The notes beneath the pieces are model-generated. The model was given only the letters and a program-made list of their open reading frames with translations. It was not told the DNA's origin and searched no databases. From assembly GCF_963576675.1 (NCBI RefSeq), contig NC_088916.1, forward strand, positions 88,863,501 to 88,927,500: a stretch of 64,000 nt of DNA, read 5' to 3'. A program made the position numbers and the translations under genes. Within the stretch, counting starts at the first letter, position 1; every line of letters begins with the position of its first letter. Below, piece by piece: positions 47,193 to 58,872 of the stretch. This DNA comes from Euphorbia lathyris (lineage: Eukaryota; Streptophyta; Magnoliopsida; Malpighiales; Euphorbiaceae).

Positions 47193-48708
47193 TGTTATCT
47201 TGCATTTTCATATAGTTTTTAATATATTTTAATTGTAGTAATCATACATTTTAAGATAGTTTTTAATATTTTATAATTGTTTTATGTTTAGTTTTGTGTT
47301 TTAAGAAATAATGCTTGTTCCATACGTTTTTAGGTATTATTTGAGGCAAAAATGCAATTATGGAATCATTACTGAAGTAAATAAAGTTGCCCAGTCAAAA
47401 CTCCCTCCAGTCATGACCTCGTAGCAGTTCAAGAATGAAGAATCCATGATTCTTTAAATAAGTCTTTATTGTCATAAATTCCTCAATAACCATCGAAGGA
47501 TTGTTATGACTATTTGAAGAGTCTTTTGAATGCTCAAGAAGGAGTTACACTAATTAATGCTCTCTTTAATTACATGAAAGTTAAAAAGTTACAAAGAAGA
47601 ATTCAACTCTCCATTAATCTTCTTTTTAACTACATCAAAGTTAGGAAGTTAGAGCAAAGAATTCAATCCTCCATTAATCTTCTCTTTAATAGCATTAAAG
47701 TTGGAGGTTACAATGAATGCATGAAGGCATGTGCAACTATAAATACCTATATTTGGAAGCATGAAGTCAGACCTGGAACAATGGAACAGGCCTCACCACA
47801 CTCTCTTAGCTCTCTCTTTTAGATTTTTTATAGTTTCTTTTTGTTCATTTTCTTTCTACCTTTGTAACTGATTCTAGTTTTATTTCAAAGTTTATTCTCC
47901 TTCATCTTTTCTTTTCTTTTCTTTAATTATGTTTTCTAGTTTGTTTTCTATTAAATTTCTTGTTTTCTTTCCATCTACCATAAACTAACTCCTCCATAGC
48001 TAGAGCTATGGCGGATCCTAATCGAAGTAGATGATTTACTTTCAATTCTATTTCAGGTTCTTGATTTATTAATTAGAGAATTAAACTATGGAGCTTAATT
48101 TCCTAGTTAGATATCTGATCAATATTTAGCTAAATTACAATTAATGATTTTGGTTGACCGACACTAAGATAATTAATGGAACTACATAGTTTAGACCTGT
48201 GTCTATGCGGTGCGGTTTTTCAGGGTTTAGTTTCACGACTTAACTTTGGGGTTATTTTAGAGAACTTAATGCTTTCATTATACCTTTATTCTTGACTGGG
48301 CCAAAGCTAGGATAATTGTATGTGAAATAGGATTAATCTTGACTAGACCAAAGCTTGGTTAATTACTTTAGGAAATAATCACCGTCTCTAGATTAAAACT
48401 TAAGAACTTGGATAGGATTGAGTGTGGATTATATACATTAGGTTAGGTGAAGCCTTGCTCTAGTGATTTACATCATATTTAAATTCATTTTATTTCCCTT
48501 CTTTGTTTACTTTATTTAATTGTTTTAAATTTATTAGTTTAATATCACAACCAATTCAAGTTTTGATTGCTTAGATAATAGAAATTCACAAAAATCAATA
48601 GATATAAACACAATCCTCGAGGGAACGATACTCTACTTATTCTTTATTACTTGATCATGATGGGGTGCACTTGCCCTTAGTTTTGCACGATATACATTTT
48701 GTCCATCA
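47193..48708 (+). repeat. 3' LTR of the non-autonomous gypsy element
   Basis: 1516 bp. It differs from the 5' LTR by about 17 substitutions or small indels, including an extra 'tttct' unit near 47910. Confidence 0.95.
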
Positions 48709-48713
48709 CATTT

Positions 48714-50947
48714 GAACTTATTCATAGCATTAATAGTAACGTTGCTAAGAAAGTAGGTAATGTGGATTAAAAGTTTATATGAGTAAAGCATACGATAGGG
48801 CGGATTGGAATTATCTAAGAGCATCGATGTTGAAGTTGGGTTTTGCAGATAAATGGGTAAAATTTGATAATACATTGTGTATCTTCTGTGAAATATATGG
48901 TTAGAATAAATTATCAGGTTGTTGGTCCTATTTTCCCAAAAAGAGGACTTCGCCAAGGTGATCCACTATCACCGTACTTATTTCTGTTTTGTGTTGAAGG
49001 GTTAACGTCATTATTGAGTACATCTGAGAATATGCGGTTATTGCATGGTTGCTGAGTTAAGTGAGGGGTGCCTGTGATTTCACAGTTGCTCTTTGCTGAT
49101 GATGCATTTTTTATTTTGCTAGGCTACAATTTCTGAAATTAGAATCTTAAAACAATTACTCAGATCATAGGAATTAGCTTCGGGGCAAGCTATAAATTTT
49201 CAAAAATCTGGAATCATGTTCTGTAGAAATGTAGCAAAAGACCTGGCTATGGGAATTTCTAGCATTTTGGGTATTACTAGTCCGTTGAATACGGGAAGAT
49301 ATCTAGGTCTGCCATCGTTGGTAGGCAGAACGAAACGTGCAATCTTTGCACACTTCAGAGACATGTTATGGCAACGGCTACAATGCTGGAGAGGGAAAGG
49401 AATATCAAAAGCTGGTAAAGCTACACTTATTCGAGCAGCTGGTCAAGCCATCCCAATTTATTTCATAAGTGTATTCGTGCTTCCTATATTGACGGCTGAG
49501 GAATTACAATGAATGCTGAATTCGTTTTTGTGGGGTAATAAAAAGTCAAGAGAGAAAGGACTAAATTGGATGGCATAGGACAAATTATGTGCGCCAAAAT
49601 TGATGGGAGGACTGAGTTTCGGAAATTTCACAGCCTTTAATCTTGCTATGTTGGAAAAACAGGGATGACGGTTATTTATCAATCTATCTTCGCTTGTTAG
49701 TAAAGTTTTCAAAGCTAAATATTATCTTATGAAGAAATTTTCGTGCATAAAGATATTACGGAAATTCATAAACTGTCTGTTGGTACTTTGAGTAGTGAGT
49801 ATCAGTTAATATGACAATTCCATTCTTCAGGACGACACACAGTGAAAATCACTTATCGACTGGCTACAAAGTTGGAAACATGAGAGATATTTGATGTTCA
49901 GGGAGCATGGAAAAAATTATGGTATGCTAAAATTCCACACAAGGTCTGGTACTTTGGCTGGCAACTAGCACACAATTGTCTCCCCACGCGTGTAAATCTT
50001 CAATTTCACAGATTACATGTATGTAGTGATTGTGTGATATGTAACGAACCCGTGGGAGGATGGATGACATCTTTTTATTGAATGTGCAGGAGCTATAAAC
50101 GTGTGGCAAAAGGCGGGACTTCTGGATCAAATTAATGCTGAGGCAGCGGTGGCTGAGAACTTAACAGCATGGTTTCATAATATAATTAGAGCAGCCCCGG
50201 AACAAATTGTTAAAATATTCTTGATGCACCTATAGAGCTTATGGCAAGCTAGAAATACCCGTCTTTGGAAGTATGAGATTCACACAACAGATCAGATTGT
50301 GACTCAAGCTTGTACTGTACTTAATGATTGGTCAGAAGCTAATGCCTTGAGGAATCAGACTGGTATGGGGGAACAGTAGATTGGAAATACAGTAGTAGGA
50401 AATATTTCATTTGCTGGTTGCACGGCTTGGCACCCGCCTTCAGAAGAACTTCTCTCGTGTTGTGTTGATGTCGCATGTTTTAAGGATGATGGTTGTGCAG
50501 TGATGGAAGCATCAGTACGGGATGCAAATGCGCAGTTTGTAATAGGGAGATGTGCGGGTCTATTATGTTGCCTAACAACAAGATAATGTGAGGCCGAAGC
50601 TCTATTATAGGCTATGCAATGGCTAGAAGTTGGTGGAATAAGGAATGTGGTCTTTGAATCTGATACTAAACAAGTGATTGGTGCTATAAATTCTACATCT
50701 GTTGATGATTTTGAATTTGGGGATAGAATTATTCAAATACGATCGATTCTCACATCAAATGACTCTTACTCAGTCAAATGGATACGTCGGCAAGCGAATG
50801 GGATGACATATGTGTTAGCACAGTCTTCTCGTTTATCCACTTGTCCTTCTGTTTTTAGTTTATTACGAAGTTTTGTTTCTGTTTCATTGTTACAATTTTG
50901 CCAAGATTTGGCTCATTAATTTATCGTTATCTTTGATTAAAAAAATA
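48714..50947 (+). pseudogene. LINE (non-LTR retrotransposon) RT, zf-RVT and RNase H, degenerate
   Basis: The continuation of the LINE cut by the gypsy element. Plus-strand pieces in changing frames show 'MSKAYDRADWNYL', 'GLRQGDPLSPYLF', the catalytic 'LLFADDA' (about 49089-49109), 'GRYLGLPSLVGRTK', the zf-RVT domain ('WYAKIPHKVWYFGWQL') and a plant RNase H-like end with 'DVACFKDDG', 'EAEALL' and 'FESDTKQVIGAI'. Many stops and frameshifts are present. The 3' end is A-rich at about 50938-50947. The endonuclease half is absent, as in a 5'-truncated insertion. Confidence 0.88.
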
Positions 50948-51243
50948 GTATGGGAACCGGTTTTCAAGTTTAATTAATAGGGCTCATAAAATATCGGGAC
51001 GGACCCTGTTTTCATATGGAACTTTTATAAATAAAGGACAAAGTTAAATGGCTTTCTTTAGCCAATTTGGAAATTTAATAATCATCGAAAACAATTAGTG
51101 GCCATAAATATAATTCATTTAACATATTTATTATTCATGTTGTATTTATATCATATATAATATAAATGTGCTCATGTCATCTTTCGAGAAGTATAAATTT
51201 TATTAATTATCCTACGAATTTATATGTTGGTTTAACTAATATT
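50948..51243. other. LINE 3' flank
   Basis: Contains the diverged counterpart (about 50985-51065) of 42480-42570. Nothing else recognised. Confidence 0.45.
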
Positions 51244-52386
51244 AATGGTTTGTTTGGTTCAGCTGTTAGCTAATAGCTGTTGCGGTTGCTGTTAGCTATT
51301 TGCTGTTACAGTAAGTTGTAAGTTGTTTGTTATTAGCTGTTTAATTACTAGTGTTTGGTAAAATTATATTGAACTGTTGTTGTTCGGATTTTAAATGTCT
51401 AAAATGGACATGTTTTAAATTAATCAACGGTGAAATTATAAAAGGAAAAAATGTGAAAAAATGCCGATAACGTTTACAACTAGGAATAATTTTACACTGG
51501 TGCAATTTTACCCATAGCGCTGACAACTAAAAACAATTTTACCCCTAACATTGGCAAGTTGGGTCGATTTCAGATATTATTAAAAAATATAGATATTTTA
51601 TTTCTTATTAGACACCAATTGCACATACCAGTGGTTCTAAAAAAGAGATTTCATATTATTTTATGATTTGATAATAAAATTGAAAATTAATATTTATAAA
51701 TTCGATGAAATATTGGATTTTTTTTGTCCAACTCGTACAAAAGACAATATATTTTTATTTTCTTAAAAAAAAATCCACGTCTAATCATATGTGTGTGATC
51801 TGTTACTAACAATGATAAAATCGTCCACATGTGAAGTGTAGATGACAATATTTATGACCAAGAAGACAGTTTGATAAATTATTTCTCAAATTGATCCAAC
51901 TTGTCAATGTTATGGGTAAAATTACTTTTGGCTGCCAAAATTAGGAGTATGATTGCACCATTTTAGACGTTAAGGGTAAAATTGCTTCTAGCTCTAAATG
52001 TTGGGGGTATTTTTGCAGCTTATCCTATTATAAAATAAAAAATGTGTTACATAAATTAATAAAATACTCTATATAAAAAATAAAAAATTTATTGAATGAA
52101 ACAAAACCTTATTTTTCCGGTAATTATGTTGTAGAAATATAAATAATGTTAAATAATAAACATATTTTGTGGAAATAAGAAGGATAATTCTGTCAATAAC
52201 AACTAACTACAAACAGCTGTTTATGAAAAGTTCCAAATATGAGTTTTTCAGGAAACGCTCTAAAATGCTGCATTTTCCAGAGAAAATGCTAAACGTTGCG
52301 GTTATATAAACATAACCAAACGCTACATTTACTGCAGTTTGGAGTGAAACGCTAAACGCTCATCTGAAAAGCTGAAACAAACACAT
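51244..52386. mobile_element. Inverted-repeat element with 'TTTGTTT..TCAGCT' ends
   Basis: Left end about 51244 ('ggtttgtttggttcagct'), right end about 52386 (complement of 'gtgtttgtttcagct'). The arms are rich in 'gctgtt/aacagc' and 'aacgc' words, as in some plant hAT-like MITEs. No convincing target duplication. Another element (51444-52025) is nested inside. Confidence 0.5.
51444..52025. mobile_element. MITE-like element, copy 2 (related to 20454-20990)
   Basis: The right end 'gggggtatttttgcagctta' is the inverse of the 'ggataaggtgcaaaaatacc' end of copy 1. Shared internal blocks are 'gcaattttaccc', 'gtccaactcgta' and 'cacatgtgaagt'. Nested in the 51244-52386 element. Confidence 0.65.
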
Positions 52387-52929
52387 TCTAAATCGTACAA
52401 ACATCAATTACATTTAAAATATGTATAATGTTATTAACACAATTCAAGTTAAAAATTATAGGGCTTTTCACATTAACATCATAATTGACTGTAGATTTAC
52501 AACTAAATTATATTATTATACTTAATTCTTAATATGTCATTATTTTCTATATAATAAATAAAATATAGTTATAAAAATTATAAACTCCAATAAATTCTAA
52601 ACTCTAGACAATATAATATAGCCCTAATTTACAAACTCCAATCCTTAAAAATAATGAATCTAATAGTTTGACATAATTTAAAATTATGATTTGGCATATT
52701 TGTAGATAGTTTTTCAAAAGGGAATGAGTATGTAAATTTTCAAAATTATAATACCAGCCCAACTAAATTTTCGTTGAAGGGTAAAATTAATAAGTTGGGA
52801 GTAAATTACAATAAGTTTTGAGGTTATTGAATACAATTTGATAATAATTTTTGAGTTATTGAATGTAATTAGATAAGAATAAAGAGTAACTGAATGCAAT
52901 TAAATAAAAATAAAAGCTTATTTAAAACT
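52387..52929. other. AT-rich DNA with a partial MITE-like copy
   Basis: About 52455-52735 resembles the right half of 15783-16366 (words 'tatgtcatta.tttctatat' and 'ggcttttcaca'-like ends). No gene. Confidence 0.45.
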
Positions 52930-54960
52930 TTTAAGAGTTTAGGGGTAGGTGAAATTTGAGAGCAAGGGGCAAGAAACGTGTGAAGGCTATATAACTGCAC
53001 TTATTACAGCTTTCAAAACATTGCCTCCTCCTCCTCATCTTCTATGTGTTGTTAGGGTTTTCCTTATCCAGAAAGTGGCTCAACAGATCTTCCAATTAAA
53101 TCAGCATCCAGCCATGCTATCAGAATCTCAGATTTGACTGCTAGTGCTCCGTAAACGTCCGATGAAGGGAAATGGACTATGAGGGAAGAATCAACCTTAA
53201 ATCTGTAGAAACCCTTTCCGGAGAAAGAAGGGATGAACATTATCTGCAAAAATCTGCAAAAATCTTATTAGCACAACAGAGTTATGTTTGTTTTACAGGT
53301 GAATTGGGAAATTGCAATTTTTTTTTATGTTTTTGTTGCTAATAACCCATATGGATTTTGATTCCCTGATGATTTATTTTTGCAGGAACCAACTGCTATA
53401 CTTAGAAGCTATTGTGCTTAACCAATCCAGTTACAAATGGCAATTCTTTCTTGTAAATCTTTGGACTTTTGCTTTGTTGAAATTTATGTTTTAATTGGAA
53501 TTCTGAAAATCTGAATTACTCCTAACCTTTGTTGTTGGATCTGTGTGATTATCCAATACTTATTGGATAAAGTTTGAATGGAAATATGGTCCTAATGAGT
53601 TTTGCAGCTGCTCTAACTTATTATGTGTTTTACAGATATTTGATGTATTGTTAAATGTGTTTGTTTTACATAACCTGCATATTACATCCAATGGTTGTAA
53701 ATGTTGCTGTGCATTAGACATTGATATGAATTCAATATCTCATACAAAATGCATCGTTGTAAATGTGGCTGTGCTTTAGACATTGATATCTCCAATCTGA
53801 AAACTTGTTGTGTTGTGGATTGTGAGCGATTAGGGTTTACCTTCCACAAAAAGCGGCTCAAGAGATCTCGCAGGCAACAAATCAAATCAAATAGAAATCA
53901 ACATCCAAGAGGTAATAAGAATCATTATTTTATAGATAGCTAGGGTTGTTAAGAATAGAAAAGAAACACAAAAATCTCAAAAAACCTTAAATATGTGCAG
54001 GTAAAATAATGGTGAAGAAACATGAGAAAACCTTAACTATGCCAAGATGTGAGTACATCAACAAAGATCTTCCAGGCTTTCTCAAATCAATGATTGCAGA
54101 ATGTTGCCGGCGAAAACAATCTCTTCTAACACTGATGATGATATGAGTCTGCAAGTAAGTTTATGTTTAAATTCCTAATTTCTTCTTTAAAATATGCATT
54201 ATTTAAAGACAATCTTTCTAGAGAACTTGTGTTATTTAGATGCATTTTTGGTTGATTGATCCTACAGAAACATGGTAGTGTTGTTAGTGTACCTAAAAAA
54301 TAATATTGATTTTTTTTTCCAGAGAATGGATTCAGAGGAAACGTTTGCTCCTGGGTAGATTTCTCTATCATTTTGGGCAAAAGAACACCTCCATGAGTAA
54401 TTTTTACATTAGCAGCAGCAGCAGCAGAGTACTTAATATGAAGGAACGAGCAACATAAAGGGATTATGTTGACTGCACTGCTTTGGAAAAAGAGGCAAAT
54501 CAAAATGGAAGTTAAATGGCCATGTGGCTATGGCTTGAAGAAAATGGCTATAAAAACATTATTATGAACCTTGTCACCCTATGGGATATTTTGCTCAATG
54601 CATTGCAGATGAGGCTGTTTATGTCTGAAATGTCTTGATGCAAACACAGTTAGAAATGTCAGCAGAAATCCCTCTCACTGCTAGGATAGTGGAGAAAGAA
54701 GTTTCTTTACAAATGTTCCGCCTTAATAAGTTTTCAGCTATCACTGGAATCAAGAATTTACTTATTTCTGTGTGTTCTAGGATTTTCAATGACATATTGC
54801 AACATGTTCTAGGATCATCAAGCTCAAGCCAAGCACTAGTAATTCCCGGTTTTCCTCATCTAGTGTTCGGGAGTGTGAGCATTCTTCTAAGAGCAGTGGA
54901 TTTTGACTTCCGTGCATGTTGATTATGGGGCTGGTATCCTTGCAAAATAGTCTCTGAAGA
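52930..54960 (+). other. Gene-like but unassigned region
   Basis: Less AT-biased than its surroundings. 'ctatataactg' at about 52987-52997 could be a TATA box, followed by a CTCCTCCTCCTC-containing leader-like stretch and several short frames. A 64-codon frame at 53749 begins MHRCKCGCALDIDIS and has a basic tail (KKRLKRSRRQQIK). Just upstream (about 53690-53735) an imperfect duplicate of its start is present. A 95-codon frame lies at 54635-54922. I cannot identify a product. It may be a decayed gene or several captured fragments. Confidence 0.35.
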
Positions 54961-55300
54961 TAACTAGACTATGTTCCTGACGTTTTCAAGAGGTTTTCCA
55001 GTGAAGAAGGAGGAAGTTACAGCTCTTTTTACTGAGTTAATTGGTGTGGGTGTTGTTGATGTTAAGATGCAACAAAAAATTCGAGAAAATGAACAGCTAT
55101 TGTTTGGAAAAATGATTTTGGATTCTAAATGATTCTAGATTGTTAAAGGGATTATGTTGACTGCACTGCTTTGGTAAAAGAGGCAGAATCAAAATGGAAG
55201 GTAAAGAGAAACCCCAAATTCAATGGATTCAATGGACTGCTTTGGAAAAAGAGGTAGAATCAAATGGAAGGTAAAAAGAAAAAACACCAATCACAATGGA
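54461..55300 (+). repeat. Thrice-repeated 'gactgcactgctttgg' block
   Basis: A roughly 50-bp block containing 'actgctttgg.aaaagaggca' and 'aaaatggaag' occurs at about 54462, 55147 and (partly) 55234. It spans the gene-like region and indicates local duplication. Confidence 0.65.
54971..55132 (+). pseudogene. Possible RRM-like protein fragment
   Basis: A 53-codon frame starting MFLTFSRGFPVKKEEVTALF and containing 'DVKMQQKIRENEQLLFGKMI'. The spacing resembles the first half of an RRM-type domain in a plant-specific family of uncharacterised RNA-binding-like proteins. A following stretch (55320-55400) with 'VRCADVDEIAKTI' may be more of the same. No complete gene could be assembled. The resemblance is from memory and uncertain. 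Confidence 0.35.
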
Positions 55301-55400
55301 TTCACTGGATTGGGAATGTAAGATGTGCAGATGTTGATGAGATTGCGAAAACAATAAAGGCATGTAGAATGAACAACATCCTTACTGGACGAATAAAGGT

Positions 55401-56606
55401 ATAAATTATTCCATTCCTAAAAAAAAAACTGATCAATTTTCATGGTGTTTCTAAATCCTGATGCTCAGTAAGTCGTGATGTTTCACTGTGTAATTGGATG
55501 CTCTCTAATCTTAAAAACAATAGATCTTGTGTTTGGAACATTATCTTTCCTGTTAGGTTATTTGGGAATGGAGAAATAATTCCATTGAACATCTTAATCA
55601 ATTTCCATTGTTTCCAAGTAAAGAGAGTACATTTGTAAATTAGAAGATTATATATATGCTATGTTTCTAAAAAAAGTATAGCTACATAACGGACAAGAAA
55701 CTGAAATGGAAATTAAACCTGGAATCGATGCACTTTTGTGAATTAGAAGATTATATGTGTTATGTTTCTCGTTGTGACACCTAGAAACGTTATTATATGT
55801 TCCTAATGAGTTTTGGAGCTACTCTAGCTTATTATATGTGTTTACAAATGATTTATCATTCTTAATTATTGTACTCGTGATTTCAATATAGGTATTGTTA
55901 AATTGTTAGATGTGTTTCTTTTACATAAGCTATTTGATGTGTTCTATAATGATATGATTATATGAAACCGTAGGTTTGTTATTCTAATTTTTTTAATAGA
56001 TGTTTCTATCAGTGTTACTTTGGCATGATAAGTTTTGTGATAAAAAACCAACATTTGTTTGTTATTTGCTATGATGAAACTATGGTTGTGATGCTTGACA
56101 GGTAAGTTGATCTGTATTGTATATTTCTCTCAAAATTATAATTTGATGTTTGCATGTAATGATCAGCTGTTAGTGTTTTGCTTCAATTTAGTTCCTACTT
56201 TTATGCTGATTGATTCAACTTGTTATGTTATGAAATTTTTATGCTTGTTCCGTCTTTAATCTATATGTAACAGCCAATAACCCACCAAGGGGAATATAAA
56301 ATATTTGAGATTGATGTTGCTTATGAGATATGTGGATATGTTAGGACACCCATTTGTTTTCTTATAATTAAAATTGTAATCTACTTTTTTTATCTTGCAT
56401 TCAGATAGTGTTGATGGAGGCAACAATCGACATTCAGATTCAAATTCGAGCATGTGGTCATTCAACTTTTATGAGGGGGGATTCACTAAGTGAAGACGGT
56501 GATTGTTTTGATTGGTTGATGGGGCAAGCATACATTTTTGTGTTTTGAAGTTACACATTGGTAATCTGTTGCTATTTTTACTCAACTGATGTTGTTATAA
56601 ATTAGT
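55401..56606. other. Unassigned DNA
   Basis: No gene recognised. It includes 56297-56356, the inverted match to bases 1-60 of the window. Confidence 0.45.
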
Positions 56607-57210
56607 AAAATCGGAATTAAAGGAAAGGAAATCAATTGGAATCCTATGACAGTACCCAAGAGTGGGCTGACTGAGGATGAAGAAATCATTAAAGAAGATT
56701 TGAATGAGAATGTTGCTAGTTTTGACGAAACTACTAATGATCTTTCATTTCATCCAGAAAACGTGGTGTTTACACTCCCTAAACCACCTCAATTGACGGC
56801 AGATGTAATTCAGGTTCATACACCTTCCATTATTTCAGTCAAGAATAGACTCATATCATTCTTGTTAACGGCAAATCTAAGTGATATAGCCCTTATAATA
56901 ACCCAAGGTAACACCATATTTCATAAGGGCTATATCACTTAGATTTGCCGTTAACAAGAATGATCTGAGTCCGTTCTTGACTGAAATAATGGAAGGTGTA
57001 TGAACCTGAATTACATCTGCTGTCAATTGAGGTGGTTTATAGAGTGTAAAACCATGTTTTCTGGATGAAATGAAAGAGCATCAGTAGCTTGGTCAAAACT
57101 AGCAACATTCTCATTCAAACCTCCTTTAATGATTCCTTTATCTTCACTGAGCTCACTCTTGGGTACTGTCACAGGATTCGATTGATCTCATTTCCTTTAA
57201 TTCTGATTTT
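56607..57210. repeat. Large near-perfect inverted repeat (hairpin)
   Basis: The left arm 56607-56896 (290 bp) is the reverse complement of the right arm 56923-57210 (288 bp). There are few mismatches and one or two small indels by eye, and the loop is 26 nt. The inner 16 bp are perfect ('gtgatatagcccttat' against 56923-56938). The left arm carries an open 98-codon frame (56646-56942) that runs through the loop into the right arm; its coding-like composition suggests a captured gene fragment. A transcript across it would fold into a double-stranded RNA of nearly 290 bp, far longer than typical microRNA precursors. No terminal transposon signatures were found. Confidence 0.85.
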
Positions 57211-58377
57211 AATACTTCTTTCATTTTAAACTTTGATGTTTTTCTATGAATGTACATGATGGTAAGACATATGGTCCTCTTTCAGAACTGCTACTTGTTC
57301 CTTTTCAATAACATGATAAAGACTCATTGCAAACTTCCAATGTAGTGTTATAGATTATCTATCGTTCTTAATTTTCGGTAATTACTTCTTCTCGATAGCA
57401 CTGCAAACGATGATGCGAGAAGGGGTGAATTTTTGGATGTTAGCTAAATGCAGGCAGTAGAAAGTTTTGGAAATACTAATTTTGGGTGGATTGTCAATTA
57501 CACATGGATACAAAACAAGTCCATTACACTTTATCAATTTGAAGAACTTTTTTTGCCTTTTTTTTTGCCAACTCTTCAAAAAAAACAAGTAATTATGGTG
57601 TTTACATAAGCCTAGGAATAATTCTCGTGTTCATATAAGCCTACGAATAAGGGAATTCAATTCCGTTCCTGCTTTTAAGCTAATTCAACATATTTCTTTG
57701 TTATTGCCACCAACTCAAGACACTTTTTGGTTAATTTGAAAACTTTTAGAAAGTGGTAATTTTCTCAACCCTTCTTCAAATGATCAGCTTCTATAAGGGC
57801 ATAAAGTGATAGGCACTCCAACTGGTCTAAATCTCAATTTTAGGCTGATGTCACATACGATTTAGAAGTAATGCCAATTGAATATCTTCAAAGTTTAGGA
57901 GGTCAATTGGATCATTTCGCAAAATACAAAGAGTTCTAATTTTTTAAGCCAAATTGTATAATGTTTTAGAAAAGGGAATAATAAGTAAATGCAGGGGTCG
58001 TAGATGCACTGGTCCATGTGTATTATGATAAATTGTATGATATGAGATCCCCCCTCATCCGAAGTCTCCAGACTCAACTGCTTTACCTCTTCATTGTGGG
58101 AGAAGGGTTAACGTCTAATCCTTAGCTTAGGCATGTGTAAGGTTGAAGGTAGTGTTCACGTAAGAATGAACTTTGTCTTGCGATTTGGACAAAGTTACCA
58201 ATGGAATTGAACTGTTGAAAATCTCTATGTAGTTTGAGAAATATTTTGCTGACATGTTTTTTTGAAGTCTTTTGTCTCAGGGGGAAGTAAGTGGAAACGT
58301 GACATAGTGGCGTTAATTACTAATATGCCATTTGGAACACTATACTGAATTTTCAACACATAAAAAAGAAATAAGTA
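57211..58377. other. Unassigned AT-rich DNA
   Basis: No gene recognised. Short minus-strand frames (57382-57588, 57895-58077, 58225-58425) match nothing I know. Confidence 0.45.
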
Positions 58378-58553
58378 CAGTAGAACCTCTATATAGGAAT
58401 ACTCTATATTAGAATAACCTCCCAATTGTTATACAAAAGTTTGGTCCCAAGTGCTGAGAGTCTTTGTTATACCAACATCTATATAGGAATAACCTCCCAA
58501 TTATTATACAAATAGTCTGGTCCCAAGTGTATTCCTATATAAATGTTTTACTG
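58378..58553. mobile_element. Emigrant-like MITE 1 (Tc1/mariner, pogo group)
   Basis: 176 bp. It starts CAGTAGAACCTCTATA and ends with the complement of CAGTAAAACATTTATA. TA flanks both sides (58376-58377 and 58554-58555). These are the ends of plant Emigrant/pogo-type MITEs. Non-coding. Confidence 0.8.
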
Positions 58554-58701
58554 TAATATATTTACATTAGAATATCTAATATTTTTAATAGGTTAAATAA
58601 TTTATTTAGTCACTATATTTTTACTTAAGACATTTTTTAATTCTCATGAAAATTGATCGTAAAATGAAAAAAAACTTTAATAAGGGATTTAATTGTTACT
58701 A

Positions 58702-58802
58702 CAGTAAAACCTCTATATAGGAATACACTTGGGACCAGACTATTTGTATAACAATTGGGAGGTTATTCTAATATAGAGTATTCCTATATAGAGGTTCTAC
58801 TG
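58702..58802. mobile_element. Emigrant-like MITE 2
   Basis: 101 bp, starting CAGTAAAACCTCTATA and ending with the complement of CAGTAGAACCTCTATA. TA is on both sides (58700-58701 and 58803-58804). It is almost entirely inverted repeat and shares its arms with MITE 1. Confidence 0.8.
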
Positions 58803-58872
58803 TATTAGAATTAATAAGTCCTAATTTCTTTCATTACAATTAGTAAGGCGTTTTTTTTTATCAAAATAAATA

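Larger units (their letters stand above)
42631..48708 (+). mobile_element. Non-autonomous Ty3/gypsy-like LTR retrotransposon
   Basis: A 6.1-kb element with LTRs 42631-44140 and 47193-48708, starting TGTTATC and ending CCATCA, flanked by CATTT on both sides (42626-42630 and 48709-48713). The primer site 'tggcgccgttgccgg' is the one used by Athila/Tat-type gypsy elements. The polypurine tract 'gtgtgaggaagt' precedes the 3' LTR. The 3.05-kb interior holds one 273-codon frame and no protease, RT or integrase. LTRs differ at about 17 positions by eye (near 1%). It is inserted in the RT region of a LINE. It would need enzymes from an autonomous relative. Confidence 0.93.

Noticed and set aside
56607..57210. 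MicroRNA precursor
   Set aside because: Arms of about 290 bp are much longer than typical plant MIRNA foldbacks. An siRNA-type inverted repeat fits better, although a very young MIRNA-like origin is not excluded.
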